Assembly (NCBI RefSeq): GCF_020099395.1
Contig: NZ_CP083590.1
Span: forward strand, 5,022,001 to 5,086,000
DNA from: Streptomyces mobaraensis
Lineage (GTDB): Bacteria; Actinomycetota; Actinomycetes; Streptomycetales; Streptomycetaceae
Reading direction: 5' to 3'
Length of the DNA stretch: 64,000 nucleotides
In this document: in pieces, positions 49,935-61,500 of the stretch
Position numbering within the stretch: position 1 is the stretch's first letter
Layout: each line of letters starts with the position of its first letter
The notes under the pieces: model-generated
What the model was told of the DNA's origin: nothing
Seen by the model: the letters and a program-made list of their open reading frames with translations, nothing else
Database searches by the model: none
Program-made: the position numbers and the translations under genes

Positions 49935-51911
49935 ATGAGATCTCGCCGTTCTCGTCACTCCGGAGCCCGCGCGGGCCTGGCCCTGGCCGCCGCGCTGCCC
50001 TTGGTGACCGGAGTGCTGGCGCTCGGCGCGCCCACCGCCGGCGCCGACAGCGGACCGCCCGCCCGGCAGTCGCTGGCCGGCACCAAGCCCGGGTGGGCCA
50101 CGGCCGCCGCCGACCGGGGCACCACCTCGGCGAAGAAGGCCGTCACCGCCCGCGTCTACCTCGCCGGCCGGGACGCCAAGGGGCTCGCCGCGTACGCCCG
50201 GGCCGTCTCCGACCCCCGGTCCGCCTCCTACGGCAAGTACCTGACGGCAGGCCAGGCGAAGGATCGTTTCGGCCCGACCAAGGGGCAGATAGCCGAGGTC
50301 ACCGGATGGCTGAAGTCCGCGGGCCTCAAGGTGACCGGCACCAACGAGCACTACGTCACCGTCACCGGTGACGCCGCGGCGGTGCAGAAGGCGTTCGGCA
50401 CCCGGCTGCACGACTACGTCAAGGACGGCCGGACGTACCACGCGCCGTCCTCGACCGCCTCCGTCCCCGCCTCCCTGCACGGCGCGGTCCTCACCGTCGT
50501 CGGCCTCAACGACGCCCCGCGGCGCGCCCACCGGGACGAGTCGCTGCCCGGACCGAGCGCCGCGTTCGTCAACTCCGGTCCGTTCTCGACGTACTACGGC
50601 TCGAACGTGAACAAGAGCCTCCCGTCGGCCTACGGCGGCCACGCCCCGTACGCGATCAAGGGCTACACCGGCAAGCAGCTGCGGGCCGCGTACGGCGCCA
50701 GGAACTTCACCGGCAAGGGCGTCACGGTCGCGATCACCGACGCGTACGCCTCGCCGACGATCGCCAAGGACATCGAGCAGTACGCGAAGCGCAACGGCGA
50801 CAAGGCGTACCGCAAGGGCCAGTTCTCGCAGGTGCTGCCCGCCGACTGGAAGCACGGCTCGCCCGAGGAGTGCGACGCGGCCGGCTGGTACGGCGAGGAG
50901 ACCCTCGACATCGAGGCCGTGCACGCGGTGGCCCCCGAGTCGGACATCGTCTACGTGGCCGGGGCCTCCTGCCAGGACGACGACCTGATCGACTCCCTGC
51001 ACAAGATCGTCGACAACCGGCTGGCCGACATCGTCTCCAACTCCTGGAGCGACATCGAGACCCACGAGACGCCGGACATCGCCACCGCCTACGACCACGT
51101 CTTCCAGCAGGGCGCCGTGGAGGGCATCGGCTTCTACTTCTCCTCCGGCGACGACGGCGACAACAGCCACAAGCACGGCGAGAAGACGGTCGACACCCCG
51201 GCCAACTCGCCGTGGGTGACCTCCGTCGGCGGCACCTCGCTGGCCGTCGGCAAGGGCGACAGCTACCTGTGGGAGACCGGCTGGGGCACCCACAAGGCGC
51301 CGCTGTCGAAGGACGGGCGCACCTGGAGCGGCTTCCCGGGCGAGTTCACCGGCGGGGCCGGCGGCGGCACCAGCAAGATCTTCGAGCAGCCGTACTACCA
51401 GCGCGGCGTGGTCCCCGACGCGCTCGCCAAGGCCGACGGCGCGGCCAAGCCGATGCGCGTCGGACCGGACATCGCGGCGGTCGCCGACTCCACCACCGGC
51501 TTCCTGGTCGGCCAGACGCAGACCTTCCCGGACAAGTCCGTGAAGTACGGCGAGTACCGCATCGGCGGCACCTCGCTCGCCGCCCCGGTGATCGCCGGCG
51601 TGCAGGCGCTGGCCCAGCAGGCCCGGCACGGCGTGCCGATCGGCTTCGCCAACCCCGGCATCTACGACCGCTACGGCACCGCCGCGTACCACGACGTCAC
51701 CGACCACCCGCTCGGCAAGGGCCAGGGCATCGGCAACGTCCGCGTCGACTTCAACAACGGCGTCGACGCCAAGGGCGGCAGCACGGTGTCCCTGCGCAGC
51801 CTGGGCGACGACGGCTCGCTCTCGGCGACCGTCGGCTACGACGACGTGACCGGCGTCGGCTCGCCGGGACGTGACTACGTCACGTCGTACGTGCCCGGAC
51901 ACCGGCGCTGA
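49935..51911 (+). CDS. Secreted S53-family serine-carboxyl protease (sedolisin / kumamolisin type)
   Basis: This 658-residue exported protease has a basic signal peptide (MRSRRSRHSGARAGLALAAALPLVTG ... AGA, about 1-37; read as n-, h- and c-regions). A pro-kumamolisin activation domain (about 50-190; VYLAGRDAKGLAAYARAVSDP, YLTAGQAKDRFGP) precedes the catalytic domain. Catalytic residues are E321 and D325 (GEETLD), the Asp/Asn-region SNSWSD, and S547 in GGTSLAAP. A C-terminal calcium-binding loop (YHDVTDHPLG, VTGVGSPG) is present. AGGGGG precedes ATG 49935. Acts outside the cell at acid pH (family knowledge). Confidence 0.92.
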   Translation: MRSRRSRHSGARAGLALAAALPLVTGVLALGAPTAGADSGPPARQSLAGTKPGWATAAADRGTTSAKKAVTARVYLAGRDAKGLAAYARAVSDPRSASYGKYLTAGQAKDRFGPTKGQIAEVTGWLKSAGLKVTGTNEHYVTVTGDAAAVQKAFGTRLHDYVKDGRTYHAPSSTASVPASLHGAVLTVVGLNDAPRRAHRDESLPGPSAAFVNSGPFSTYYGSNVNKSLPSAYGGHAPYAIKGYTGKQLRAAYGARNFTGKGVTVAITDAYASPTIAKDIEQYAKRNGDKAYRKGQFSQVLPADWKHGSPEECDAAGWYGEETLDIEAVHAVAPESDIVYVAGASCQDDDLIDSLHKIVDNRLADIVSNSWSDIETHETPDIATAYDHVFQQGAVEGIGFYFSSGDDGDNSHKHGEKTVDTPANSPWVTSVGGTSLAVGKGDSYLWETGWGTHKAPLSKDGRTWSGFPGEFTGGAGGGTSKIFEQPYYQRGVVPDALAKADGAAKPMRVGPDIAAVADSTTGFLVGQTQTFPDKSVKYGEYRIGGTSLAAPVIAGVQALAQQARHGVPIGFANPGIYDRYGTAAYHDVTDHPLGKGQGIGNVRVDFNNGVDAKGGSTVSLRSLGDDGSLSATVGYDDVTGVGSPGRDYVTSYVPGHRR

Positions 51912-51916
51912 GTGCG

Positions 51917-51957
51917 GGGCCGGACGCCGTCGCCCTCGCGGGGGCGGTGTCCGGCCC
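51917..51957 (+). terminator. Terminator after the S53 protease gene
   Basis: A 13-bp stem (GGGCCGGACGCCG / CGGTGTCCGGCCC, one G-T pair) starts 5 bp after the stop. Confidence 0.75.
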
Positions 51958-51962
51958 GTGCG

Positions 51963-52002
51963 AGGGCCGCTCAGGCCCGCCAAGGGCCGCTCAGGCCCGC
52001 CA
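51963..52002 (+). repeat. Two tandem 20-bp repeats, each a small hairpin
   Basis: The unit AGGGCCGCTCAGGCCCGCCA occurs twice in a row, and degenerate copies continue to about 52030. Each unit can fold as GGGCC-GCTCA-GGCCC. Confidence 0.7.
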
Positions 52003-52073
52003 CGGCCCGCCAAGGCCGCCTGGGCCCGCCGCACCGGCCCCCGGGCTCGGTGCGGGGCCCAGGGCCCCTGCGG

Positions 52074-52079
52074 TAACCT
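52074..52079 (+). promoter_or_regulatory. -10 box of the leuS leader
   Basis: TAACCT ends 6 nt before the ATG of the leader peptide, so the leader mRNA should be leaderless. No obvious -35. Confidence 0.55.
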
Positions 52080-52085
52080 GGCCCC

Positions 52086-52124
52086 ATGCGTGCCGTACGC
52101 CTCCTGCTTAGCGAGCCGCGCTGA
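52086..52124 (+). CDS. Leucine-rich leader peptide upstream of leuS
   Basis: This 12-residue frame ([15 protein letters not shown] 52086, TGA 52122-52124) has three consecutive Leu codons CTC-CTG-CTT (52101-52109). CTT is rare in this genome. It is followed by two hairpins, the second an intrinsic terminator, and then leuS. The layout is that of a transcription-attenuation leader sensing charged tRNA-Leu. The ATG sits at the predicted transcript start. Confidence 0.7.
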   Translation: MRAVRLLLSEPR

Positions 52125-52130
52125 TCAATC

Positions 52131-52147
52131 CCGACCGGTCAGGTCGG
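52131..52147 (+). promoter_or_regulatory. Leader hairpin between leader peptide and terminator
   Basis: CCGACC / GGTCGG form a 6-bp stem with a 5-nt loop. A further possible pairing is GCCGCGC (52115-52121, end of the leader frame) with GCGCGGC (52153-52159). Which pairing acts as antiterminator I cannot decide by eye. Confidence 0.5.
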
Positions 52148-52160
52148 CATCGGCGCGGCG

Positions 52161-52190
52161 TCCCCTCCTGTGCGAGGGGATTTTTCGTTT
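52161..52190 (+). terminator. Intrinsic terminator (attenuator) upstream of leuS
   Basis: A perfect 7-bp stem (TCCCCTC / GAGGGGA) with a 6-nt loop is followed by TTTTTCGTTT. It lies 37 bp after the leader peptide stop and 75 bp before leuS, so it can only act on the leuS transcript. Confidence 0.85.
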
Positions 52191-52264
52191 CCGGACCCGT
52201 AGGGGATCCGGGGACCGCGACGCGACCGCAGGCAGAGACGACGATCGATGGAGCTTTGAGGACG

Positions 52265-55138
<2,874 letters not shown>

Positions 55139-55141
<3 letters not shown>

Positions 55142-55180
55142 CGTCGGTGACGTCGGTGACGTCGGTGACGTCGGTGACGC
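55139..55180 (+). repeat. Tandem 9-bp repeat at the leuS stop
   Basis: The unit TGACGTCGG occurs four times in a row, beginning with the leuS stop codon itself, and then degenerates into GCGTCAGGG-type and GGTGCTCC-type repeats to about 55255. Confidence 0.85.
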
Positions 55181-55280
55181 CAGGGGCGTCAGGGGCGTCG
55201 GTGGCACCCCTGGTGCTCCCGGTGCTCCTGGTTCCCCCGGTGCTCCCGGTGTGACGTCCGGGACTCGGGGGTTTCCCCTA

Positions 55281-55321
55281 CGGGCAGGTTGGGGGTTCCG
55301 ATGGAACCCACGGCCTGCCCG
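55281..55321 (+). terminator. Long imperfect hairpin between leuS and 55406
   Basis: CGGGCAGG / CCTGCCCG (8 bp) encloses GGGTTCC / GGAACCC (7 bp, 3-nt loop GAT). It may be the leuS terminator, or an operator for the promoter just downstream. Confidence 0.55.
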
Positions 55322-55328
55322 TGCCGTT

Positions 55329-55334
55329 TACCGT
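55329..55334 (+). promoter_or_regulatory. -10 box before the 55406 gene
   Basis: TACCGT is 6 nt before a GTG at 55341 that opens a 27-codon upstream frame ending at 55424, past the ATG of the DUF948-like gene. Confidence 0.45.
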
Positions 55335-55405
55335 GGAGAGGTGCCTCAAGAACCCGTGAACCGACCGGCCCGCCGGTCCGGCCGAGAGCCCGTCGAGGAG
55401 CGCCC

Positions 55406-56140
55406 ATGGAAGCCGCGGCCGTGATCATCGCCCTGATCTTCGCGGTCCTCGTCGCGCTCGCCGTGGTCGCGACCGTCCGGACCGTGAAGGCCGTCAAGCG
55501 CGGCGTGGACCGCACGGTGACCCAGGCCCGGCGCACGGTGGAGGACACCCGGCTCAAGGCCCGGCAGTACACCGTGCCGGGCGCCGCGGGCGAGGTGGCC
55601 CAGCTGCGGCTGTCCCTGCGGACGACGATGCGGGCCACGCAGGAGGCCCTGCGGCTGCGCGCCCCCGAGGACCCGTCGCTCTCCGAGTCCCTCGCCTTCT
55701 TCGAGCGCCTGAGCGCCCACGGCCACGAGCTGGACGACGACCTCCGGCGGCTGGAGACCGAGCCCAGCCGCGAGCGGGTGGACGCCGCCCTCCCCGAGAT
55801 GCGCGAACGCACGGACCGCATCCGGCAGGCGGCGGACTCGCTGCGCTGGGCCGCCCAGGACCGCGCCCGCCGGTTCTCGGACGACGACCTGGCGGACCTC
55901 AGCGAGCAGATCCGGATGGAGGCGGGGGCGCTGCGGCACTGGACGCCGGTGGACGCGGAGGGTGCCACGTCGACCCCTGAGCCGAAGCGGAAAGCGGAAC
56001 CTGCACCGGAACATGCACCGGAATCTTCACCGGAACCGGAGTCGGCGCGGCCCGCGATAGCGGGACAGGACATGTGGCGGAAGGACGCCCGCCCTTGGGA
56101 GAAATGGCAGAAGAACGGACACCCCGAGGGCACGAGCTGA
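55406..56140 (+). CDS. DUF948-like membrane-anchored coiled-coil protein
   Basis: This 244-residue protein starts at ATG 55406 with GAGGAG upstream. An N-terminal helix (AAAVIIALIFAVLVALAVVATV, about 3-24) anchors a long helical cytoplasmic domain (about 25-190; RTVKAVKRGVDRTVTQARRTVEDTR, LSESLAFFERLSAHGHELDDDLRRLE, MRERTDRIRQAADSLRWAAQDR). The tail is Glu/Pro-rich repeats (PEPKRKAEPAPEHAPESSPEPE) and ends in a conserved-looking basic/Trp block (WRKDARPWEKWQKNG). Function unknown. Confidence 0.8.
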   Translation: MEAAAVIIALIFAVLVALAVVATVRTVKAVKRGVDRTVTQARRTVEDTRLKARQYTVPGAAGEVAQLRLSLRTTMRATQEALRLRAPEDPSLSESLAFFERLSAHGHELDDDLRRLETEPSRERVDAALPEMRERTDRIRQAADSLRWAAQDRARRFSDDDLADLSEQIRMEAGALRHWTPVDAEGATSTPEPKRKAEPAPEHAPESSPEPESARPAIAGQDMWRKDARPWEKWQKNGHPEGTS

Positions 56141-56142
56141 CC

Positions 56143-56167
56143 GGGGGCCGCCCCGAGGGCGGCCCCC
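56143..56167 (+). terminator. Terminator hairpin before degV
   Basis: A perfect 11-bp stem (GGGGGCCGCCC / GGGCGGCCCCC) with a 3-nt loop lies 2 bp after the stop of the DUF948-like gene. Confidence 0.75.
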
Positions 56168-56223
56168 GCGATCCGAAGCGATCACCATCTCGGCCCGGGC
56201 TGCTTGTCCCGCCGCCGTGCGGG

Positions 56224-56229
56224 TAACCT
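56224..56229 (+). promoter_or_regulatory. -10 box of a leaderless degV promoter
   Basis: TAACCT ends 7 nt before ATG 56237. It is the same hexamer as at rplU and the leuS leader. Confidence 0.6.
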
Positions 56230-56236
56230 CCGGTTC

Positions 56237-57082
56237 ATGTCCCGCCATGTCGCGATCGTCACCGATTCCACGGCCTACCTGCCCCAACAGGCGATGCGGC
56301 GGCACGGCATCACGTCCGTGCCGCTGACGGTGGTGCTGGGCGACACGGCCCTGGAGGAGGGCACCGAGGTCTCCGCCCGCTCGGTCGCCCACGCCCTGCG
56401 GAAACGCCGGCCGGTGACGACGTCCCGGCCCGCCCCCGAGGTCTTCGCCGCCGCCTACCGCGCGGCGGCCGAATCCGGAGCGGAGGGCGTGGTCTCCCTC
56501 CACCTGTCCGCCGAGTTCTCCGGCACGTACGACGCCGCGCTGCTCGCGGCCCGCGAGGCGCCGGTCCCCGTCCGGGTCGTCGACACGGGCATGGTGGCGA
56601 TGGCCCTCGGCTTCTGCGCCCTGGCCGCCGCCGATACGGCCTCGGCCGGCGGCACGCTCGACGAGGCGGTGGCCGCCGCGGAGAAGCGCGCGGCGGGCAC
56701 GGCCGCCTTCTTCTACGTCGACACCCTCGACTACCTGCGCAGGGGAGGCCGCATCGGCGCCGCCCAGGCCCTGCTGGGCTCGGCGCTGGCGGTCAAGCCC
56801 TTGCTCCAACTCGTCGACGGCCGCATCGACCTGCGCGAAAAGGTCCGCACCGCCTCCCGGGCCGTGGCCCGCCTGGAGGAAATCGCCCTCACCCGCGCCG
56901 GCTCCACCCCCGTCGACATCGCCGTCCACCACCTGGCCGCCCCTGACCGCGCGACCCACCTGGCGGACCACCTCCGCGAACGGGTCCCGAACCTGGGCGA
57001 GTTGCACGTGAGCGAGGTGGGCGCGGTGATCGGGGCGCATACGGGGCCGGGGCTGCTGGGGGTGGTGGTGTCGGCGCGGTAG
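56237..57082 (+). CDS. DegV-family fatty-acid-binding protein
   Basis: DegV/FakB-type proteins bind a fatty acid for phosphorylation or transport. The 281-residue protein has IVTDSTAYLP near the start, VTTSRPAPEVF (the TS pair that contacts the carboxylate), SLHLSAEFSGTYDAAL, VVDTGMVAMALGF and DTLDYLRRGGRIGAA. Length is normal. No kinase partner (FakA) is adjacent. ATG 56237 is supported by a leaderless -10 box. Confidence 0.9.
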   Translation: MSRHVAIVTDSTAYLPQQAMRRHGITSVPLTVVLGDTALEEGTEVSARSVAHALRKRRPVTTSRPAPEVFAAAYRAAAESGAEGVVSLHLSAEFSGTYDAALLAAREAPVPVRVVDTGMVAMALGFCALAAADTASAGGTLDEAVAAAEKRAAGTAAFFYVDTLDYLRRGGRIGAAQALLGSALAVKPLLQLVDGRIDLREKVRTASRAVARLEEIALTRAGSTPVDIAVHHLAAPDRATHLADHLRERVPNLGELHVSEVGAVIGAHTGPGLLGVVVSAR

Positions 57083-57279
57083 GGGCGGGGCAGTCTCCCC
57101 GGCTGCGCCCGGCGTCCAAGGCCGGAGCGGTGGGCAGGGCCCGGGGGCGTAGGGCTGGGGGGTGCGCGGGCGGGGCTCAGGAGGAGCCCGCGGGCGCAGG
57201 GCGGGAGGCGGAGCTTCCGAAGTGGATCGTGGCTGCGGGGCGGGGCCCGGGTCGGAACCCGGAGGAGAGTGCGGGCGCA

Positions 57280-57345
57280 GAGTTGGGGGCGCGGGGGCGG
57301 AGCCCCCGGAGAAACGGTGAAAGGGCGGGGCTGGGGCACCCCCAC
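57280..57345. repeat. Dispersed palindromic repeat, right-arm fragment E (gap 57083-57483)
   Basis: The 401-bp gap between degV and comEA holds no gene. It has only the right arm of the repeat family (GGGGGCGGAGCCCCCGGAGA, AAAGGGCGGGG) near its middle, GC-rich low-complexity sequence before it and an AT-richer promoter stretch after 57350. Confidence 0.55.
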
Positions 57346-57469
57346 CACTCACCGCGCAACCCCCTGGCTCACAACCACTCACCCCCCTCGATCGGGTGAC
57401 GAAGTTATCCACAACTCCGCACCCATCCACTGGATTTGACCAAGATCACCCACTCCTGCGTCGCACTCC

Positions 57470-57475
57470 TACCGT
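57470..57475 (+). promoter_or_regulatory. -10 box of a leaderless comEA promoter
   Basis: TACCGT ends 8 nt before ATG 57484. This supports ATG 57484 over an upstream in-frame TTG at 57436. Confidence 0.5.
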
Positions 57476-57483
57476 CAACTCCC

Positions 57484-58596
57484 ATGACGACGACAGCAGC
57501 ACTCGACGCAACCACCCCCACACCCGACACGACCCTCCGCGACCGCGCCTCCGCACTGATGGGAGCCGCGGGACCAAAAGAAACTGCCGCACCGAAGGAA
57601 AGCGCCACACCCAAGAAAACCGCACCCCCACCCACCCGCGACCGTCCACCAAGCCGCCCCTCTCGCCGAGTCCGAGGCGGCTGCCGAGCCGGAGCCGGAC
57701 CGGGACGAGGGACACACGCCGGGACGACGGAACGGCCCCGCGCGGGCGGTCCGCGTGCAGGAGCGAGCCGCCCCGCCTCCCCCGCCCCCCGAACGACGGT
57801 GGGAAGCCCCGAGCCCCTCCCACGCCCCACCCGCTGGCGCCTCGCATTCCAGGAGAGACTGCCCCTCTGGGTCCAACTCCGATGCGGCATCGAGCCGAGA
57901 ACCCTCGCCGCCCTCGCGATCGTCCTGGCCGCCGCGGGCCTCTTCGCGGCCTTCCACTTCTGGACGGGCCGACCGCGGACCGTCCCGGCCCCGACCCGCG
58001 AAACCCCCGTGGCGGCACCCCTGCCATCGGTACGCGCCCGACCGGGCGCACCCCCGCCCGCACCGGTGGCCGCCGTACCGGTCCCACCGGCCGGCACGCC
58101 GGGCCCGAGCACCGGGGGAGTGGTGGTGGACGTCTCCGGCAAGGTACGCCGCCCCGGCATCCAACGACTGCCGGCCGGCTCCCGCGTCGTCGACGCCCTG
58201 GACGCGGCGGGCGGCGCGAGCCCCGGCGTCGACATGACCGGACTCAACCGGGCGCGGGTGCTCGCGGACGGCGAGCAGATCGTGGTCGGAGTACCCCCGG
58301 GCGCCGGCCCACCCCTACCCAACACACCGGCCCGCACGAACGATGCGGGCCCGGGCGGCGGCCTCAGGCCGGCGACGGGCACCACACCCGCAACAGGAGC
58401 CAACGGCCCGCTCAGCCTCAACGCGGCGACGGTGGAGCAACTGGACGCGTTGCCGGGCGTGGGCCCGGTCCTGGCGCAGCACATCGTCGACTACCGCACT
58501 CAACACGGCGGTTTCCGCTCGGTCACCGACCTCCGCCAGGTCAACGGCATCGGGGCCCGCCGCTTCGCCGACCTGCGCCCCTTGGTGCAACCATGA
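57484..58596 (+). CDS. comEA: ComEA-family helix-hairpin-helix DNA-binding protein
   Basis: ComEA is the membrane-anchored DNA receptor of DNA uptake. The 370-residue protein has a cytoplasmic head (about 1-135), a TM helix (TLAALAIVLAAAGLFAAFHFW, about 141-161), an SLBB/ComEA N-terminal domain (VVVDVSGKVRRPGIQRLPAGSRVVDALDAAGG) and a C-terminal helix-hairpin-helix pair (LSLNAATVEQLDALPGVGPVLAQHIVDYR ... VNGIGARRFADLRPLV). From about 57640 to 57830 the codon third positions suggest that another frame was once coding (see findings). The stop overlaps the comEC ATG (ATGA). Confidence 0.9.
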   Translation: MTTTAALDATTPTPDTTLRDRASALMGAAGPKETAAPKESATPKKTAPPPTRDRPPSRPSRRVRGGCRAGAGPGRGTHAGTTERPRAGGPRAGASRPASPAPRTTVGSPEPLPRPTRWRLAFQERLPLWVQLRCGIEPRTLAALAIVLAAAGLFAAFHFWTGRPRTVPAPTRETPVAAPLPSVRARPGAPPPAPVAAVPVPPAGTPGPSTGGVVVDVSGKVRRPGIQRLPAGSRVVDALDAAGGASPGVDMTGLNRARVLADGEQIVVGVPPGAGPPLPNTPARTNDAGPGGGLRPATGTTPATGANGPLSLNAATVEQLDALPGVGPVLAQHIVDYRTQHGGFRSVTDLRQVNGIGARRFADLRPLVQP

Positions 58597-61500
58597 GGAG
58601 GACACTGCCACCGCCCGCGACCGACCCGCCGGACACCCCGCCGGCCCGGCCCGAGCCTCCGCCCGCGATCCCCGCCGACCTCCGCCTGATGGTGCCGGCG
58701 CTCGCCGCCTGGGCCGGAGCCGCCGCCGCACTGACGGCGGACGCGACGACGGTCACCGCGCTGTGCACGGTGGCCCTGTTCCTCTCCGCCGTGTCGGCCG
58801 GCATCGCCGTCAGGTGCCGTAAACGGACCGCACCACTTCGAACTCCCACCGCCCGCCCGACGCACCCCGCCCCTCCACCTCACCCCACCCGCTGGTCGGT
58901 TCCCGCAACCGCTCCCCGGGCACTGCCCGACACCGATGGACTGTCCCGTCGAGACGAGACCGCACACCCGGGCGGCAACGCGTACGCCGCCAGCCCCGAG
59001 CACTCCGACGGACCGGCGAGCCACGGCGGACGGAGACACCCGGACGCACCCGCCGCATCCGCGCGGCCCGACGAGGGTTCGCCGTCGCACGACGCGGCGC
59101 AGCGGCCGACACGCCCCGACCGACCCGCGCCCGCTCACCGGGCGCGGGCGACGCCTGCCGCCGGCCCGGCGCGTGCGCAAGGGCCCGCGCACCCCGGTGG
59201 AAACAGGTACCCCGACCCTAAGCCGCCCTCCGACGGACCAGCCCGGCCTGACGGCACAGCGCGTCGCCTCCGGCTTTCCCGACCCGCCCGGCCGCTCCGC
59301 GCCACGCGCCGCTGGGCTTCGGCCCTCGCCGCGGCCACCGCCGCCGTGCTGCTGTGCGGTGCCGCCGGCGCCGTGGTCGGCGCGCTGCGGGCAGCGGACG
59401 GCCGGCGGGGGCCGGTGCCGGGGCTGGCGGCGGAGTACGCGGAGGCGACGCTCGATGTCACGGTGATCAAGGACCCCCGGGCGGTCCGGCCGCGGGTCCG
59501 CGGGGCGGTGCGGGCCGCCCCGGCCGTCACCGTGGAGGGGGAGGCGACCCGGGTCGTGGTCACCCGGCGGGGGACGGCGACCGCGACCAAGGTCCGGACG
59601 CCCGTCCTGCTCCTCGTCCGGCCCGACTGGCTGGGCATCCTGCCGTCCACCCGGCTCCGGGTGACCGGCCGGCTGGCGCCGCCCACGTACGACGGCGACA
59701 GGATCGCGGCCGTCGTCCGCGTCCGGCACGGACCGCCGCGGGTGATCGGGCAACCGACCGGGCTCCAGCAGACCGCCGCACGGCTCCGCGCGGGCCTGCG
59801 CGAGGCCACCGACGGACTGGCGCCGGACGCGCGGGCCCTGTTGCCGGGCCTGGTGGTCGGGGACACGTCCCGCATCCCGCCCGATCTCGACGAGGCGTTC
59901 CACGCCACGGACCTGACTCACCTCCTCGCCGTCTCCGGAAGCAACCTGACCATCCTGCTCACCCTGCTGATCGGCCCCGCGCATCTGGCGGCGCGGGCCG
60001 AACGCCGGGGCCTGGCCGGGCGGCTGGGCATCCCTCTGCGGGGGACGGCGGTCGTGGGCGGGCTGCTGGTGCTGGGGTTCGTCGTGGTGTGCCGGCCGGA
60101 GCCGAGCGTGCTCCGGGCCGCGGCCTGCGGCCTGGTCGCCCTGCTCGCCCTCGCCACGGGCCGCCGCCGCACCCTGCTGCCCGCCCTGGCGGCGGCCATC
60201 CTGGCGCTGGTGCTCTATGACCCCTGGCTGGCGCGGAGTTACGGGTTCCTGCTGTCCGTCCTGGCCACCGGCGCCCTGCTGACGATGGCCCCGCGCTGGA
60301 GCGCGGCGCTGCGCCGGCGTGGTGTGCCGGCCCGACTCGCGGAGGCCCTGGCGGCGACCGCGGCGGCGCAGGCCGCCTGCGCGCCGGTGATCGTGCTGCT
60401 GTCGTCCCGGGTGAGCCTGGTCGGCATTCCCTGCAACCTGCTCGCGGAGCTCGCGGTCGCCCCGGCCACGATCCTGGGCTTCGCGACCCTGGTCACCGCA
60501 CCGTTCGCCGCTCCCGTGGCGCACGGCCTCGCCTGGCTCGCGGGCCGGCCCGCGGCCTGGACGGCGGCCGTGGCGCGGACCGGCGCGGCGCTCCCCGGCG
60601 CGGAGCTCGCCTGGCCGGGCGGCTGGTCGGGGGCGGCGCTGATGGCCGCGGCCGTCGTGGCCGCCGGGTACGCGGTCCACCGAGCCGCCCGGCGCCCCGA
60701 GCGGCAATCCGAGCCGCGCCTGCCCCGTCGTCGGCGCCGACGGCGATGGTTCGGCGCGGTCTGCGCACTCCTCCTCGCCCTGGCGATCATCCGGCCGGCT
60801 CCCCTGACCCGGATCGTCACCGGCTGGCCGCCGCCCGGCTGGCGGTTCGCGGCCTGCGACGTGGGACAGGGCGACGCCCTGGCGCTCGCAGCGGGTGACG
60901 GAGCGGCCGTCGTCGTGGACGCCGGACCCGAGCCCCGGGCCGTCGACCGCTGTCTCCGCGCGCTGGGCGTCCGGACCGTGCCGCTCCTGCTGCTGACGCA
61001 CTACCACGCCGATCACGTGGACGGACTGCCCGGCGTCCTGCGCGGCCGGACGGTGGGGACGATCGAGGGCACCCCGTTCGAAGAACCGCCCGGGCAGGCC
61101 GCGTTCGTCCACCGCGAGGCGCGCCGCGCGGGTGTCCCGGTCGTCGCCGCGGCACCCGGTGAACGCGGTCGGCTCGGTCCGCTGTCCTGGGAGGTGCTGT
61201 GGCCGCCGGGCCCGGGGGAGGCGGCCGAGGCGGAGGGCGGCCCCAACGACGCCAGCGTCACCCTTCTCGTCCGCGCCCGGGAGCTGACCCTCCTGCTCCT
61301 CGGCGACCTCGAACCGCCCGCGCAGCACGCCCTCCTGGAGCGGTATCCGGAGCTGCCGCCGGTGGACGTCCTGAAGGTCGCCCACCACGGCTCGGCTCAC
61401 CAGGACGCCGAGCTGCTGCACCGGGCGCGGCCCCGGCTGGCCGTCGTCTCGGTGGGGACGGGCAACTCCTACGGGCATCCCGCGCCGCGGACGCTCACCG

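Noticed and set aside
52256..52264. TTG 52256 as the leuS start
   Set aside because: In frame but with GGAG only 2 nt upstream; ATG 52265 is better placed. It changes only three residues.
57396..58592. Upstream extension of the comEC frame
   Set aside because: It overlaps comEA in another frame; ATG 58593 overlaps the comEA stop in the usual coupled manner.
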